DNA of 64,000 nt. It comes from UKL13-2 sp038321965. Its GTDB lineage: Bacteria > Pseudomonadota > Gammaproteobacteria > Burkholderiales > Usitatibacteraceae. The notes beneath the pieces were generated by a model. The model was not told where the DNA came from, ran no database searches, and saw only the letters and a program-made list of their open reading frames with translations. Position numbers and translations under genes: made by a program. Positions 25,414-34,286 of the stretch are shown here, in pieces. Location of the stretch: the NCBI GenBank assembly GCA_038321965.1, contig JBBQFL010000010.1:38853-102852 (forward strand). Reading direction: 5' to 3'. Position 1 is the first letter of the stretch. Every line of letters starts with the position of its first letter.

Positions 25414-27158
25414 AGATGTTACCGCTCGCAGGTTATCGCGCTTCCAGTGATGCAATGCTGCTTGGCCCCGCTGGCGAGATCAGTTCGGGCACATTCTTCA
25501 CGCGCCTGCGTGAACTCGCCGAAGCACTACCCGATGCACCGTTTGTGATTAACCTGGCTGAAAGCCGGGCGGGCTTCATGCTCGGATTCGCTGCAGCCCT
25601 GATTCGCGGTCAGACCTCGCTATTGCCATCCGGCCAAGGGCGCTTCGACTGGGAGGCGCTTACCGCACAATATCCGCGTGCGTATGTCATCAGTGATCGT
25701 GCTGATCGCGTCACAGACTCGCCGGTTGCGTTCGATATAACCCCGTATCTGGCGATGGAAACAGGGGTCGAGGCGCCGCCGCAGTCTGACGGCATCACCA
25801 ACGCGATTCCGGAAATACCGGACACATTCACGGCGGCAATTCTCTTTACCTCCGGTAGCACGGGCCACCCGACAGCCCACGCAAAAAGCTGGGGCCAACT
25901 CGTCAGAGGAGCTGCCAATCTTTCAGCAGCTCTTGGCTGGACACAATCGACTCGGTGTGCCGTGGTCGGCAGCGTGCCGTCGCAGCATATGTTCGGTCTT
26001 GAATCGACCGTGATGTTGCCATGGCACGCAGGTTTTCCCGTGCATCTCCACAAGCCATTGCTGCCTGCCGACCTCGAAATCGCGCTTACACAGTGCGCGC
26101 GTCCGTGTTGGTGGATGACCACGACTGTCCATCTGCGCCCGTCATTACAGGCTGCGATCGGGTTGCCCCAAATCGCCGGCATCGTTGCTTCAACAATGAG
26201 CCTGCCGCCTGCGCTCGCCGCGGCGGCAGAAGCCACTTGGCGGGTGCCTGTTGTGGAAATATACGGATCTACTGAAACGGGTGCGCTGGCCACACGACGC
26301 ACCGCCAAAGACGAATGGTGGTCGCCGCTGCGCAATGTCGAACTCAAGCCGCAAAGTGTCGGCGACACAATTCAAATTGTTGCCAGCGGGTCGCACATCG
26401 ATGTTCCCGTTTTGCTAACCGACGAACTGCGCCTCAATCAAGACGGCCGGTTCCTTTGGTTGGGGCGATCGGCTGATATGCTCAAGATCGGGGGCAAACG
26501 TGCGTCGCTGTCCGCCTTGAATCAACGAATCGCGGAAATACCAGGAATCGACGATGCCGTTTACCTCGTACCCGATACCGGCGACGACGCAATCATTCAC
26601 GATGATGCGCATCCAATGAGGCGATTGGCCGCGTTTTACGTGTCGGCCACACTTTCACCGGAGCAAGTACGGGCGGCGCTGCGAGCGCGCCTGGATCCGG
26701 TCTTCGTGCCGCGCCCTTTGTTTCGCGTCTCCCAATTGCCGCGCAATGAGACCGGCAAGCTTGCGCATCTCGACTTAATGCGGCTGTACTCGCGGTTGAG
26801 GTATGCCGACGGTACGATGGCTGCGGCAAGCGGTGCGTCCAATAAACAGCTCGTCGTACCGAAGAATCATCCCGCGCTTCCAGGCCATTTTCCAGGCAAC
26901 CCAATCGTACCAGGCGTTGTGATCCTCTCGCATGTGGCAGACGCTATCCGATGTCAGCTGCCGAATATGATTCCTGTAACACTGCTGGCCATGCGTTTTT
27001 ACACGCCGCTGCGCCCAGGGCAACCGTTTACCGTGCATGCAGAAAAGCGTGGCGATCACGTTCATGTCGAGGTACTCGAAAGCGATACACAGGGCACACG
27101 TATTGCCAGCGCAAAATGGGCCTGCAACACTGATGTTCAACCGGTCGAACACACGTGA
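25410..27158 (+). CDS. Fused AMP-dependent aryl-ACP ligase and hotdog dehydratase (ApeH-ApeI-like)
   Basis: The product has 582 residues. The first roughly 460 are an adenylating enzyme: LFTSGSTGHPTAHAK (A3), VEIYGSTETG (A5), WLGRSADMLKIGGKR (A8) and the core Lys in NETGKLAH. Residues 475-580 are a FabZ-like hotdog domain with His493 in GHFPGNPIVPGV. By analogy with ApeH, the ligase part loads a hydroxybenzoate-type starter on the ACP; the second part would dehydrate 3-hydroxyacyl-ACP, as ApeI does. In Escherichia and Xenorhabdus these are two genes. The start overlaps the previous stop (ATGA). Confidence 0.88.
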   Translation: MKMLPLAGYRASSDAMLLGPAGEISSGTFFTRLRELAEALPDAPFVINLAESRAGFMLGFAAALIRGQTSLLPSGQGRFDWEALTAQYPRAYVISDRADRVTDSPVAFDITPYLAMETGVEAPPQSDGITNAIPEIPDTFTAAILFTSGSTGHPTAHAKSWGQLVRGAANLSAALGWTQSTRCAVVGSVPSQHMFGLESTVMLPWHAGFPVHLHKPLLPADLEIALTQCARPCWWMTTTVHLRPSLQAAIGLPQIAGIVASTMSLPPALAAAAEATWRVPVVEIYGSTETGALATRRTAKDEWWSPLRNVELKPQSVGDTIQIVASGSHIDVPVLLTDELRLNQDGRFLWLGRSADMLKIGGKRASLSALNQRIAEIPGIDDAVYLVPDTGDDAIIHDDAHPMRRLAAFYVSATLSPEQVRAALRARLDPVFVPRPLFRVSQLPRNETGKLAHLDLMRLYSRLRYADGTMAAASGASNKQLVVPKNHPALPGHFPGNPIVPGVVILSHVADAIRCQLPNMIPVTLLAMRFYTPLRPGQPFTVHAEKRGDHVHVEVLESDTQGTRIASAKWACNTDVQPVEHT

Positions 27159-27165
27159 GCGGTCA

Positions 27166-28089
27166 GTGAACAGCGAATGGCGCGGTCGCCGCGAACGCGG
27201 CAGCATCGGCGCAATCCGGCTCATCATCTGGCTGGCATTGCACGCCGGGCGCGGTTTGTGCCGCGTATTGTTGGTGCCCATTAGCTGCTATTTTTTTGTG
27301 ACCGCGCCACAAACGCGGCGGGCGTCGCAGCAGTTCCTGAGTCGGACGTTGGGCCGCCAAGCTACCTGGCCCGATACGATCAGACATCTGTTCGTGTTTT
27401 CCACAACCCTCCTCGATCGCATCTATCTGTTTCATGGCCGCCAACGTGAATTGGTCATCGAGGTAAGCAACGAACAAGTTTTTCTGGATGCGATCGCAGC
27501 CGGACGCGGTTGTCTGTTGCTCGGCTCACACCTGGGCAGCTTCGAGATGCTGGGAATCATTGGTAGTGTGGAGAAAAAACTCGCGATCAATATGGTGATG
27601 CATATTGACGACGGTGCCCGTCTGGCCAGTCTCATCCGTGGTGGGCAATCACCGCAACCTTACAAGATTATTCCACTGGGTGAGCCGGGCTCGATGTTGC
27701 ACGTAAAGGAATGCCTGGATCGTGGCGAAGTCGTCGGCATACTCGCTGATCGCATTTACGCCGGTGAAGCGACTCAGAGCCTTGAGTTCATGGGTCATCC
27801 GGCACGCTTTTCACTGAGTCCTTTTCGCCTCGCCAAAGTAACGGGTGCGCCGGTGGTCTCGGTCTTCGGTCTGTTCCGTGGTGGCCGTCGCTACGAAATT
27901 GTTTTCGAGTCGCTGGCAGAGCGCGTTGGCGACGAGCAGGTCAAAATGAGTTCAACGCATTCGTCAGCGTTGTCGCCGTGTACAACATCGTTGAGCAACT
28001 GCCAGGCAGCATACGTGAGAAGTGTGGAACGCCACGCTCGCCAATTTCCTTACAATTGGTTCAATTTTTACGACTACTGGAGGCACTAG
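27166..28089 (+). CDS. Lysophospholipid-acyltransferase-like protein of aryl-polyene cluster
   Basis: The product has 307 residues from GTG 27166 (MNSEWRGRRERGS), the start best matching relatives; ATG 27133 inside the previous gene is an alternative. It belongs to the LpxL/HtrB-like acyltransferase family: RGCLLLGSHLGSFEML carries the H-x4-E site, and GILADRIYAGEATQ and PYNWFNFYDYW are conserved. It probably transfers the polyene acyl chain to a lipid anchor. Residues just before the final motif (about 27945-28015) are a Ser/Thr-rich stretch unlike the rest and may mark a local double frameshift. Confidence 0.85.
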   Translation: MNSEWRGRRERGSIGAIRLIIWLALHAGRGLCRVLLVPISCYFFVTAPQTRRASQQFLSRTLGRQATWPDTIRHLFVFSTTLLDRIYLFHGRQRELVIEVSNEQVFLDAIAAGRGCLLLGSHLGSFEMLGIIGSVEKKLAINMVMHIDDGARLASLIRGGQSPQPYKIIPLGEPGSMLHVKECLDRGEVVGILADRIYAGEATQSLEFMGHPARFSLSPFRLAKVTGAPVVSVFGLFRGGRRYEIVFESLAERVGDEQVKMSSTHSSALSPCTTSLSNCQAAYVRSVERHARQFPYNWFNFYDYWRH

Positions 28090-28671
28090 ATGGATAGTCT
28101 CGGGCGTTTGCGCATTGCCTTACGATTCATGGTGCCATTGATCCTAATGCTGGAGACAAACATTGTGCGTGCCGACGCCTTCGATCTCGCGCGTCTGATG
28201 CAATTGCTTGCTGCAACACCGACGGCAGAGGTTTCTTTCATCGAAAAAAAGTATTCGAGTCTGCTATCAGAACCCGTCGTCAGTTCGGGAAAATTGCGCT
28301 ATCAGCGTCCAGACATCGTCGAAAAAAATATCGAATTGCCGCGCAAAGAGCAGTATCGTTTTGTCGGCGATGAGCTTCTGCTGGTGCGTATCGGCGCGGA
28401 AAAGCGGATTCGCCTGTCGAGTCAACCGTTGTTGCTGGCATTTGCCGCCAGTCTTCGCGGTGTTCTGGGCGGCGATCTCGCTTTGCTCCGCGCGCACTAT
28501 CAGTTGTCACTCATGGGTGATCAACCTTCGTGGCGCCTCGATCTAATACCCGTCGACGAGGGCATTGGCCGCTATGTAGAACGCATCGTGGTGTCTGGCC
28601 ACGAGGGGCGTATCGAACAAATCGAGGTGCGCGAAATCAGCGGTGATCGTTCGGTACTGCAGGTACAGTAG
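28090..28671 (+). CDS. LolA-like outer-membrane lipoprotein carrier of aryl-polyene cluster
   Basis: The product has 193 residues, starting right after the acyltransferase stop. The signal peptide (MVPLILMLETNIVRADA) is followed by a LolA-like half-barrel (LLAATPTAEVSFIEKKYSSL; SGKLRYQRPDIVEK). Such proteins in aryl-polyene clusters (ApeN-type) are thought to carry the lipid-linked pigment across the periplasm. It lies directly before the MMPL exporter, which fits a transport pair. Confidence 0.88.
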   Translation: MDSLGRLRIALRFMVPLILMLETNIVRADAFDLARLMQLLAATPTAEVSFIEKKYSSLLSEPVVSSGKLRYQRPDIVEKNIELPRKEQYRFVGDELLLVRIGAEKRIRLSSQPLLLAFAASLRGVLGGDLALLRAHYQLSLMGDQPSWRLDLIPVDEGIGRYVERIVVSGHEGRIEQIEVREISGDRSVLQVQ

Positions 28672-28683
28672 CCTGACTTCGAG

Positions 28684-31035
28684 ATGACCGAGAGCGGATA
28701 CCTTTCAAGACTGGCATCAGGCGCCGTGGCCCGCTATGTTGCCGCGCTACTCTGTTTCGCAGCACTCGCAACGCTGGGTGCCAGGACGATACGCATCGAG
28801 AATGACTTCACGGCCTTCCTGCCGCCATCGACCACGCCTGAGGAGCGCCTGTTGATTGCGCAACTACGCGACGGGCTGGTATCGAGACTGATGCTAGTCG
28901 CCCTGGAAGGCGCCGACGAGAACACTCTGGCGCGGACCAGCCGCAAACTTGCCGAGAGCCTCGGGCGCAATGCGGAATTCGAATACGCCGCCAATGGCAG
29001 TCTCGACCAATTCGCGGCGCAAGGCGAAGTGCTGATGCGACACCGTTATGCATTGAGTCCGGCAATGAGCGTTGAAAAATTTACCGTGCCCGGATTGCGT
29101 GCGGCACTAGAGGAACAACTAGCGCAGATGGCATCACCGTTTGGAGCATTGTCGCGATCCATCATGACGCGCGACCCAACCGGCGAATTCCTCGCCGTCG
29201 TGCGCCAGTTCGATTCCGGCGCGGCTCCGGGGCTGCGCCACGGCGTATGGTTCAGCGGCGATGGCAAGCGTGCCTTTCTGATTGCGCAGACGCGGGCGCC
29301 GGGCTTCGACAGCGAACGTCAGGAACAGGCGATGGCTGCTGTGCGAAAGGCGCTGGCCTTGGAGAATCCACAGGTTAATGCGATCCTTACCGGGCCGGGC
29401 GTATTTGCGGCTGAATCGCGGCGGCTGATTCGCACCGATGCAGAGCGATTGAGTATGCTCTCCGCGCTGGTCATCCTGGCGATGCTGGTTTTTGTCTACC
29501 GGTCGGCGTTGGCGGTAGTACTTGTCGCAATTCCCGTCGCCTTCGGCCTCCTGATCGGTGTGCTGGTCGTCAATACCGTGTTCGGTTCCGTACACGCCAT
29601 CACCTTGGGATTTGCCGCGACGCTGATTGGTGAAGCCGTCGATTATCCAAGCTACCTGCTGCTAAATGGCGCTGCGGGCGAGGTTGCCAGAAATTCGGCA
29701 CGGCGGCTGCGCGTGACGCTTGCACTGGCCGTGCTATCGACCGTTGTCAGCGCGTTAGCGTTGACGCTGTCGAGCTTCAAGGGACTGGCGCAACTTGGGG
29801 TGCTTACCATGGTGGGCGTGCTTGTTGCGGGTCTCGCCACGCAATACCTTATCCCATGGTTGCTCGGTGATCGCGTACTTTCGTTTCGCAGGCTCAACAT
29901 CCCCACCGCTGACTTTCTCGAGCGCGCGCGCTGGCCGGGAATTGTCGCAGCGTTCACTGTCGCCGCCGCCGCCGCGTGGCTGCTGCACTTGCATCCGGTG
30001 TGGTGGCAACGTGATCTCGCCGGGATCAGTCCCGTACCACCAGCGTTACGCGTGCAGGACGCAGATTTGCGCCGCGAAATGGGTGCGCCCGATGTCAGCA
30101 TATTCCTGGCCAGTCGCGGCGGCAGTCAGGAGGCGGCATTGCGCGCCGCGGAGAACATGCTGCCGGTTCTACAGCGTTGGAAGCAGGAAAAGTTGATCCG
30201 CAGCTTCGATTCGCCCGCCCGTTACCTGCCGCCGTTGGATGTGCAGCTTGAGCGCCTGCACATGCTGCCGGCGCAGCCTGAGCTCGAGCGAAACCTCGCG
30301 CAGGCACTGAAAGGTCTCCTGTTCCGGCCGGACGTTTTTCAACCCTTTGTCGACGAAGTGGGCGCGGCGCGTGCCACGCCACCAATCACGTTGGCGTCAT
30401 ACATGGGCAGTCCGCTTGGTGCCCGGCTTAGCGCCTTGGTCGTGGAACTCGATGGACAATGGCTGGTGCTCACGCCTCTCGGCGGTGTGCTAGATGCAGG
30501 AAAGCTGCGGCAAGAATTACTAGCAATTGCCGAAAGCAACAGTCACGTCGTCGACTTGAAACAGACGTCTGCCACCATGGTTGACGGCTTTCGCCACGCG
30601 GCATTGACGCAAGCCGCTTGGGCGGCAGCTCTGATCCTGATTCTTCTTGTCGCCGGGCTGCGTTCACCAAAACGTGCGCTACAGGTAGCGCTGCCCGCAG
30701 GTGCTGCGTTGATTCTGACGGTGGCGCTGCTGGTCATTCTTGGCGAGCAGCTCAGCGTATTCCATCTGGTCGCGTTGTTGTTGGTGCTGGGAATTGGTCT
30801 CAACTACGCGCTGTTTTTCGAGCGCGTTTCAGAAGATGTAGACGAGCGCCCTCGTATCCGGCTGTCGTTGGCGGTCTGCAGTACATCAACGATAATCACT
30901 TTTGGTTTTCTGGCGCTCTCCTCGACGCCGGTACTGCATGCTATCGGCGCTACGGTGTCGATTGGCGCGGTGTTGGCACTAATCATGTCGGCATTGTGGG
31001 CGCGTCGCAACGAAATTGCACCGGCAGTGACCTGA
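28684..31035 (+). CDS. MMPL/RND-type exporter of aryl-polyene cluster
   Basis: The product has 783 residues with about 12 membrane helices in two halves. One helix is at the N-terminus, five are at about residues 255-405, and the second half repeats the plan after a second periplasmic loop. MMPL-type motifs include TLGFAATLIGEAVDYPSYLL in TM4 and LVLGIGLNYALFFERVSED in TM10. It probably moves the lipid-linked polyene out of the inner membrane using the proton gradient, handing it to the LolA-like protein encoded just upstream. Confidence 0.9.
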   Translation: MTESGYLSRLASGAVARYVAALLCFAALATLGARTIRIENDFTAFLPPSTTPEERLLIAQLRDGLVSRLMLVALEGADENTLARTSRKLAESLGRNAEFEYAANGSLDQFAAQGEVLMRHRYALSPAMSVEKFTVPGLRAALEEQLAQMASPFGALSRSIMTRDPTGEFLAVVRQFDSGAAPGLRHGVWFSGDGKRAFLIAQTRAPGFDSERQEQAMAAVRKALALENPQVNAILTGPGVFAAESRRLIRTDAERLSMLSALVILAMLVFVYRSALAVVLVAIPVAFGLLIGVLVVNTVFGSVHAITLGFAATLIGEAVDYPSYLLLNGAAGEVARNSARRLRVTLALAVLSTVVSALALTLSSFKGLAQLGVLTMVGVLVAGLATQYLIPWLLGDRVLSFRRLNIPTADFLERARWPGIVAAFTVAAAAAWLLHLHPVWWQRDLAGISPVPPALRVQDADLRREMGAPDVSIFLASRGGSQEAALRAAENMLPVLQRWKQEKLIRSFDSPARYLPPLDVQLERLHMLPAQPELERNLAQALKGLLFRPDVFQPFVDEVGAARATPPITLASYMGSPLGARLSALVVELDGQWLVLTPLGGVLDAGKLRQELLAIAESNSHVVDLKQTSATMVDGFRHAALTQAAWAAALILILLVAGLRSPKRALQVALPAGAALILTVALLVILGEQLSVFHLVALLLVLGIGLNYALFFERVSEDVDERPRIRLSLAVCSTSTIITFGFLALSSTPVLHAIGATVSIGAVLALIMSALWARRNEIAPAVT

Positions 31036-31068
31036 TTTAGTCGACAACGAAATGCAACTTTTCACACT

Positions 31069-32262
31069 ATGAGCACGCTGGCCATTTCCGCATACACCGC
31101 TAGCAGTGCTGCCGGCGTAGGTAAAGCAGCTGTAGCGCGTGCATTGCACGAGGGACGTAGCGGGTTGACGCCCAACGATCTCGACTGGGCGCCGTTGCCA
31201 TGCTGGATCGGGCATATCCGCAGTCTCAATGGCGATCAGGAAGTGGAGATCCCGCAGTCACTTCGCGAATTCGATTGCCGTAACAACCGCCTCGCGTTGC
31301 TGGCGTTGGAGCAGGACGGCTTCGTAACAGCGGTCGGACGCGCCCGCGAGCGATTCGGGTCAGCGCGGGTCGGCGTGTTTATCGGTACCAGTACCTCCGG
31401 CATCCTCAGCACGGAAATTGCCTACCAGCACCGTGACGCACAAAGCGGCAGGCTGCCGACGGATTACCGGTATGAAACCACCCACAACCTCGATGCGACG
31501 ACCGAGTTTGTGCGCAAGGTGTTGGGCCTAACTGGACCGGCAATGACGATATCGACCGCGTGCTCATCGAGTGCCAAAGTATTCTGCCTCGCCGAGCGCT
31601 TCATTCGCCTGGGCCTCATTGATGCAGCCGTGGTGGGCGGTGTGGACAGCCTCTGTCATACAACACTTTACGGTTTCAATTCGCTGCAACTGGTGTCACC
31701 CGATGTGTGTCGGCCCTTCGACATTGCGCGGCGCGGGCTGTCGATCGGCGAAGCGGCCGGATTTGCGCTGCTTGAAAAGAGTAGCAGCAGTGCCAGTCTG
31801 CAGCTGCAAGGCTACGGCGAAACCAGCGACGCGCATCACATGTCAACGCCGCACCCGGAAGGCGAGGGCGCCCAGCGGGCCATGCTGGACGCGCTGGATC
31901 GCGCAGGGCTAACGCCCAAGGATATCGATTACCTCAACCTGCATGGTACGGCCACGCTGGCAAATGACCGCGCCGAGGGGCGTGCGGTGCACGCTGTCTT
32001 CGGTGGCACGGTTGCATGTTCATCGACCAAGGGTTTTACGGGGCACACGCTGGGCGCGGCGGGCATCACTGAAGCGGCGATTGCGTTGCTCTGCATGGAG
32101 CACGATTTCATTCCCGGGTGTCCCACCATCCAAAACGTGGACCCTGAAACTCACTGCAACATCGTCCTCAAAGGACGCAGTGAGCAGGTAGGACGTGTGA
32201 TGAGCAATAGTTTTGGCTTCGGTGGCAGCAATTGCGCACTGTTGTTCGGCAAGGTAGCTTGA
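31069..32262 (+). CDS. Beta-ketoacyl-ACP synthase of aryl-polyene cluster (ApeO-like KS)
   Basis: The product has 397 residues. The complete Cys-His-His triad is present: Cys165 in STACSSS, His292 in NLHGTATL, His326 in GFTGHTLGAAG. It performs decarboxylative condensation of malonyl-ACP with the growing aryl-polyene chain. The next gene overlaps its stop and encodes a KS-like chain-length factor, so the two should form a KS:CLF heterodimer like ApeO:ApeC. No second full ketosynthase (ApeR-type) occurs in the cluster. Confidence 0.92.
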   Translation: MSTLAISAYTASSAAGVGKAAVARALHEGRSGLTPNDLDWAPLPCWIGHIRSLNGDQEVEIPQSLREFDCRNNRLALLALEQDGFVTAVGRARERFGSARVGVFIGTSTSGILSTEIAYQHRDAQSGRLPTDYRYETTHNLDATTEFVRKVLGLTGPAMTISTACSSSAKVFCLAERFIRLGLIDAAVVGGVDSLCHTTLYGFNSLQLVSPDVCRPFDIARRGLSIGEAAGFALLEKSSSSASLQLQGYGETSDAHHMSTPHPEGEGAQRAMLDALDRAGLTPKDIDYLNLHGTATLANDRAEGRAVHAVFGGTVACSSTKGFTGHTLGAAGITEAAIALLCMEHDFIPGCPTIQNVDPETHCNIVLKGRSEQVGRVMSNSFGFGGSNCALLFGKVA

Positions 32263-33041
32263 TGCGCATATCAATCGATGCCGTCGGCGTACTTGCACCC
32301 GGGCTACCGGACTGGGAAACCGCGAAAACCGTGTTGGCAGAGCGGAGTGGATATATTGCGGCGCCGTTGGAAGCTCCCCAGCCAGCATGTCTCGCAGCTG
32401 CCGAGCGCCGGCGCAGCAGCCCGACAGTGCGCCTTGCGATTGCCGTGGTAGAGCAAGCTTTGCAACAGACGGCGCTGGCGCCTCCGGACATGGCGATGGT
32501 GTTTTCGTCGTATGAGGCTGCAGGTCTCATCACTCACCAGTTGTGTGAAGTGCTCGCCGGTAGCCGCGAGGTATCACCTACCCAGTTTCACAATTCAGTG
32601 CACAACGCGCCGAGTGGCTATTACAGCATCGCGATGAATGCCAGACGAGCTGGAAGCAGCGTCTGCCGCGGTGAATGGAGCTTTGCGGCCGGCCTGCTCA
32701 ACGCGGTGGTCCAGGTGGTCGCAGAAAATGCGCCGGTGCTGTATGTCTGTTACGACAGTCCGTTACCGTCACCGATGTGCGAAGTCATGCCGGTGCTGGA
32801 ATCGACGGCGATTGCGCTGGTGTTGACACCCGCTGGCGGTCCGTCGTCGCTGGCAACATGGGATGTGGCGATTGCACCGTGCAAAGGGGCCGTCGCATGG
32901 CAGAACTGGGTGCCGTTCCTGTGGTACGCCAATGCCAGCGCGCGCGGCTTTGCGGCGCTTGAATTACTCGCCAACCCTGGTTGCCGTGCTGCTGCATTGC
33001 CACTTTCACCTGAACTGAATCTTGAGGTGAAGCGATGCTAG
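32262..33041 (+). CDS. Ketosynthase-like chain-length factor (ApeC-like)
   Basis: The product has 259 residues, about two thirds the length of a KS. It has the N-terminal ketosynthase-like fold of the family found next to KS in aryl-polyene clusters (FHNSVHNAPSGYYSIA, then AAGLLNAVVQV). A KS active-site Cys and the two catalytic His residues are not present in the usual context, so it should be non-catalytic. It would pair with the preceding KS and set chain length. ATG 32262 overlaps the previous stop by one base. Confidence 0.85.
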   Translation: MRISIDAVGVLAPGLPDWETAKTVLAERSGYIAAPLEAPQPACLAAAERRRSSPTVRLAIAVVEQALQQTALAPPDMAMVFSSYEAAGLITHQLCEVLAGSREVSPTQFHNSVHNAPSGYYSIAMNARRAGSSVCRGEWSFAAGLLNAVVQVVAENAPVLYVCYDSPLPSPMCEVMPVLESTAIALVLTPAGGPSSLATWDVAIAPCKGAVAWQNWVPFLWYANASARGFAALELLANPGCRAAALPLSPELNLEVKRC

Positions 33042-33478
33042 ATCATGTAGGTATCGCCGCGCGCCTGCCACATGCCGGCCGTATGTGTCTGCTGGATCGT
33101 TTGTTGTACTGGGATGCGCGCTGCATTCGCTGCAGCGCGGTCTCGCATCGCGATGCCGACAATCCTCTGCGTGAATCGGGAGGTCTCGCCACCCTGGCCG
33201 GAATCGAATATGCGGCGCAAGCGGCCGCGTTGCACGGGACACTTATTCGTGATGATTTGCGGCCGCGCAGCGGTGTTCTGGCTGCGCTCAAGAATGTCAT
33301 TGCCACGCGACCGTGGCTGCACGAATTGACTGATGAAATCATCGTCGAGGCAACGTTGTTGCACAGCGATCCGGCAGGCGGGATTTTCGAGTTCGCCGTC
33401 TTTGCCGGGGCGGAATGCGTGTTGCGCGGACAATTTACGCTTATGTACACCAACCAAATACTGGAGGCATCCGCATGA
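33035..33478 (+). CDS. Hotdog 3-hydroxyacyl-ACP dehydratase (ApeP-like)
   Basis: The product has 147 residues with the signature LPHAGRMCLLDRLLYW, where the His is the likely catalytic base, and an inner hotdog helix (LAGIEYAAQAAALHG). In characterised systems ApeP forms a heterodimer with ApeI. Here the ApeI-like partner is the C-terminal domain of the fused ligase (25410-27158). It overlaps the chain-length-factor gene by 7 bp and the reductase gene by 4 bp. Confidence 0.87.
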   Translation: MLDHVGIAARLPHAGRMCLLDRLLYWDARCIRCSAVSHRDADNPLRESGGLATLAGIEYAAQAAALHGTLIRDDLRPRSGVLAALKNVIATRPWLHELTDEIIVEATLLHSDPAGGIFEFAVFAGAECVLRGQFTLMYTNQILEASA

Positions 33479-34194
33479 AGCGAGCCCTTGTGACCGGCGG
33501 TAGTGGCGCTATTGGTGGTGCCATCTGCCGCGAACTATCTGGCCGCGGTTTTCACGTCATCGTACACGCCAATCGGCATCATGCGGAGGCTGCGTCACTC
33601 GCCGCTGCGTTGTGCGACCAAGGCGGTAGCGCTGAGTCAGTCACTTTTGACGTGTGCGATCACGCGGCTTCGGGTACGGCGCTGGCGGCGATACTGGGGG
33701 TAGGCTCGGTGCAGGTGCTTGTCAACAACGCAGGCATTCACGACGATGTGCTGTTGCCGGCCATGAGTGAGGCACGTTGGCGGCGGGTGATCGACGTGAG
33801 TCTCAATGGCTTTTACAATGTCACGCAGCCGCTGCTGATGCCGATGATACGCACGCGTTGGGGGCGTATCGTCAGCGTCACTTCCGTTGCCGGGCTCATC
33901 GGTAATCGTGGTCAGGTGAACTACTCGGCCGCCAAGGCCGGCCTTCACGGCGCGACCAAAGCACTGGCGCTAGAGGTCGCCGCGCGCGGCATCACGGTGA
34001 ACGCGGTGGCTCCCGGTTTGATCGACACACCGATGCTGGCCGATGCTTTTCCGCCTGAGCGCATCAAACAACTGGTACCGCTGGGACGCGCCGGCCGACC
34101 GGAAGAAGTGGCGGCCACCGTGGGTTTCCTCTGTTCTGAACAGGCAGGCTACATTTCGGGTCAGATCATCAGCGTCGACGGCGCGATGACCTGA
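33475..34194 (+). CDS. 3-oxoacyl-ACP reductase (FabG-like, ApeQ-type)
   Basis: The product has 239 residues from ATG 33475, which overlaps the previous stop (ATGA). It is an SDR protein with the NADPH-binding TGGSGAIGGAIC, then VNNAG. The catalytic residues are Ser in SVTSVAG and Tyr/Lys in YSAAKAG, and the end is ISGQIISVDGAMT. It reduces the 3-keto intermediate after each condensation so that the dehydratase can create the conjugated double bond. Confidence 0.93.
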   Translation: MKRALVTGGSGAIGGAICRELSGRGFHVIVHANRHHAEAASLAAALCDQGGSAESVTFDVCDHAASGTALAAILGVGSVQVLVNNAGIHDDVLLPAMSEARWRRVIDVSLNGFYNVTQPLLMPMIRTRWGRIVSVTSVAGLIGNRGQVNYSAAKAGLHGATKALALEVAARGITVNAVAPGLIDTPMLADAFPPERIKQLVPLGRAGRPEEVAATVGFLCSEQAGYISGQIISVDGAMT

Positions 34195-34286
34195 CGATCT
34201 GATGAAGATAACAACCACAAAACTTGCCAAGAATTTGATACAGGCAGCACTGTTGCGCAATTGCCAACCTCAGGAAAACACCTCCC

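Noticed and set aside
34195..34286. Possible small RNA or terminator between the ketoreductase and FAD genes
   Set aside because: No stable hairpin or T-run is visible in these 92 bases.
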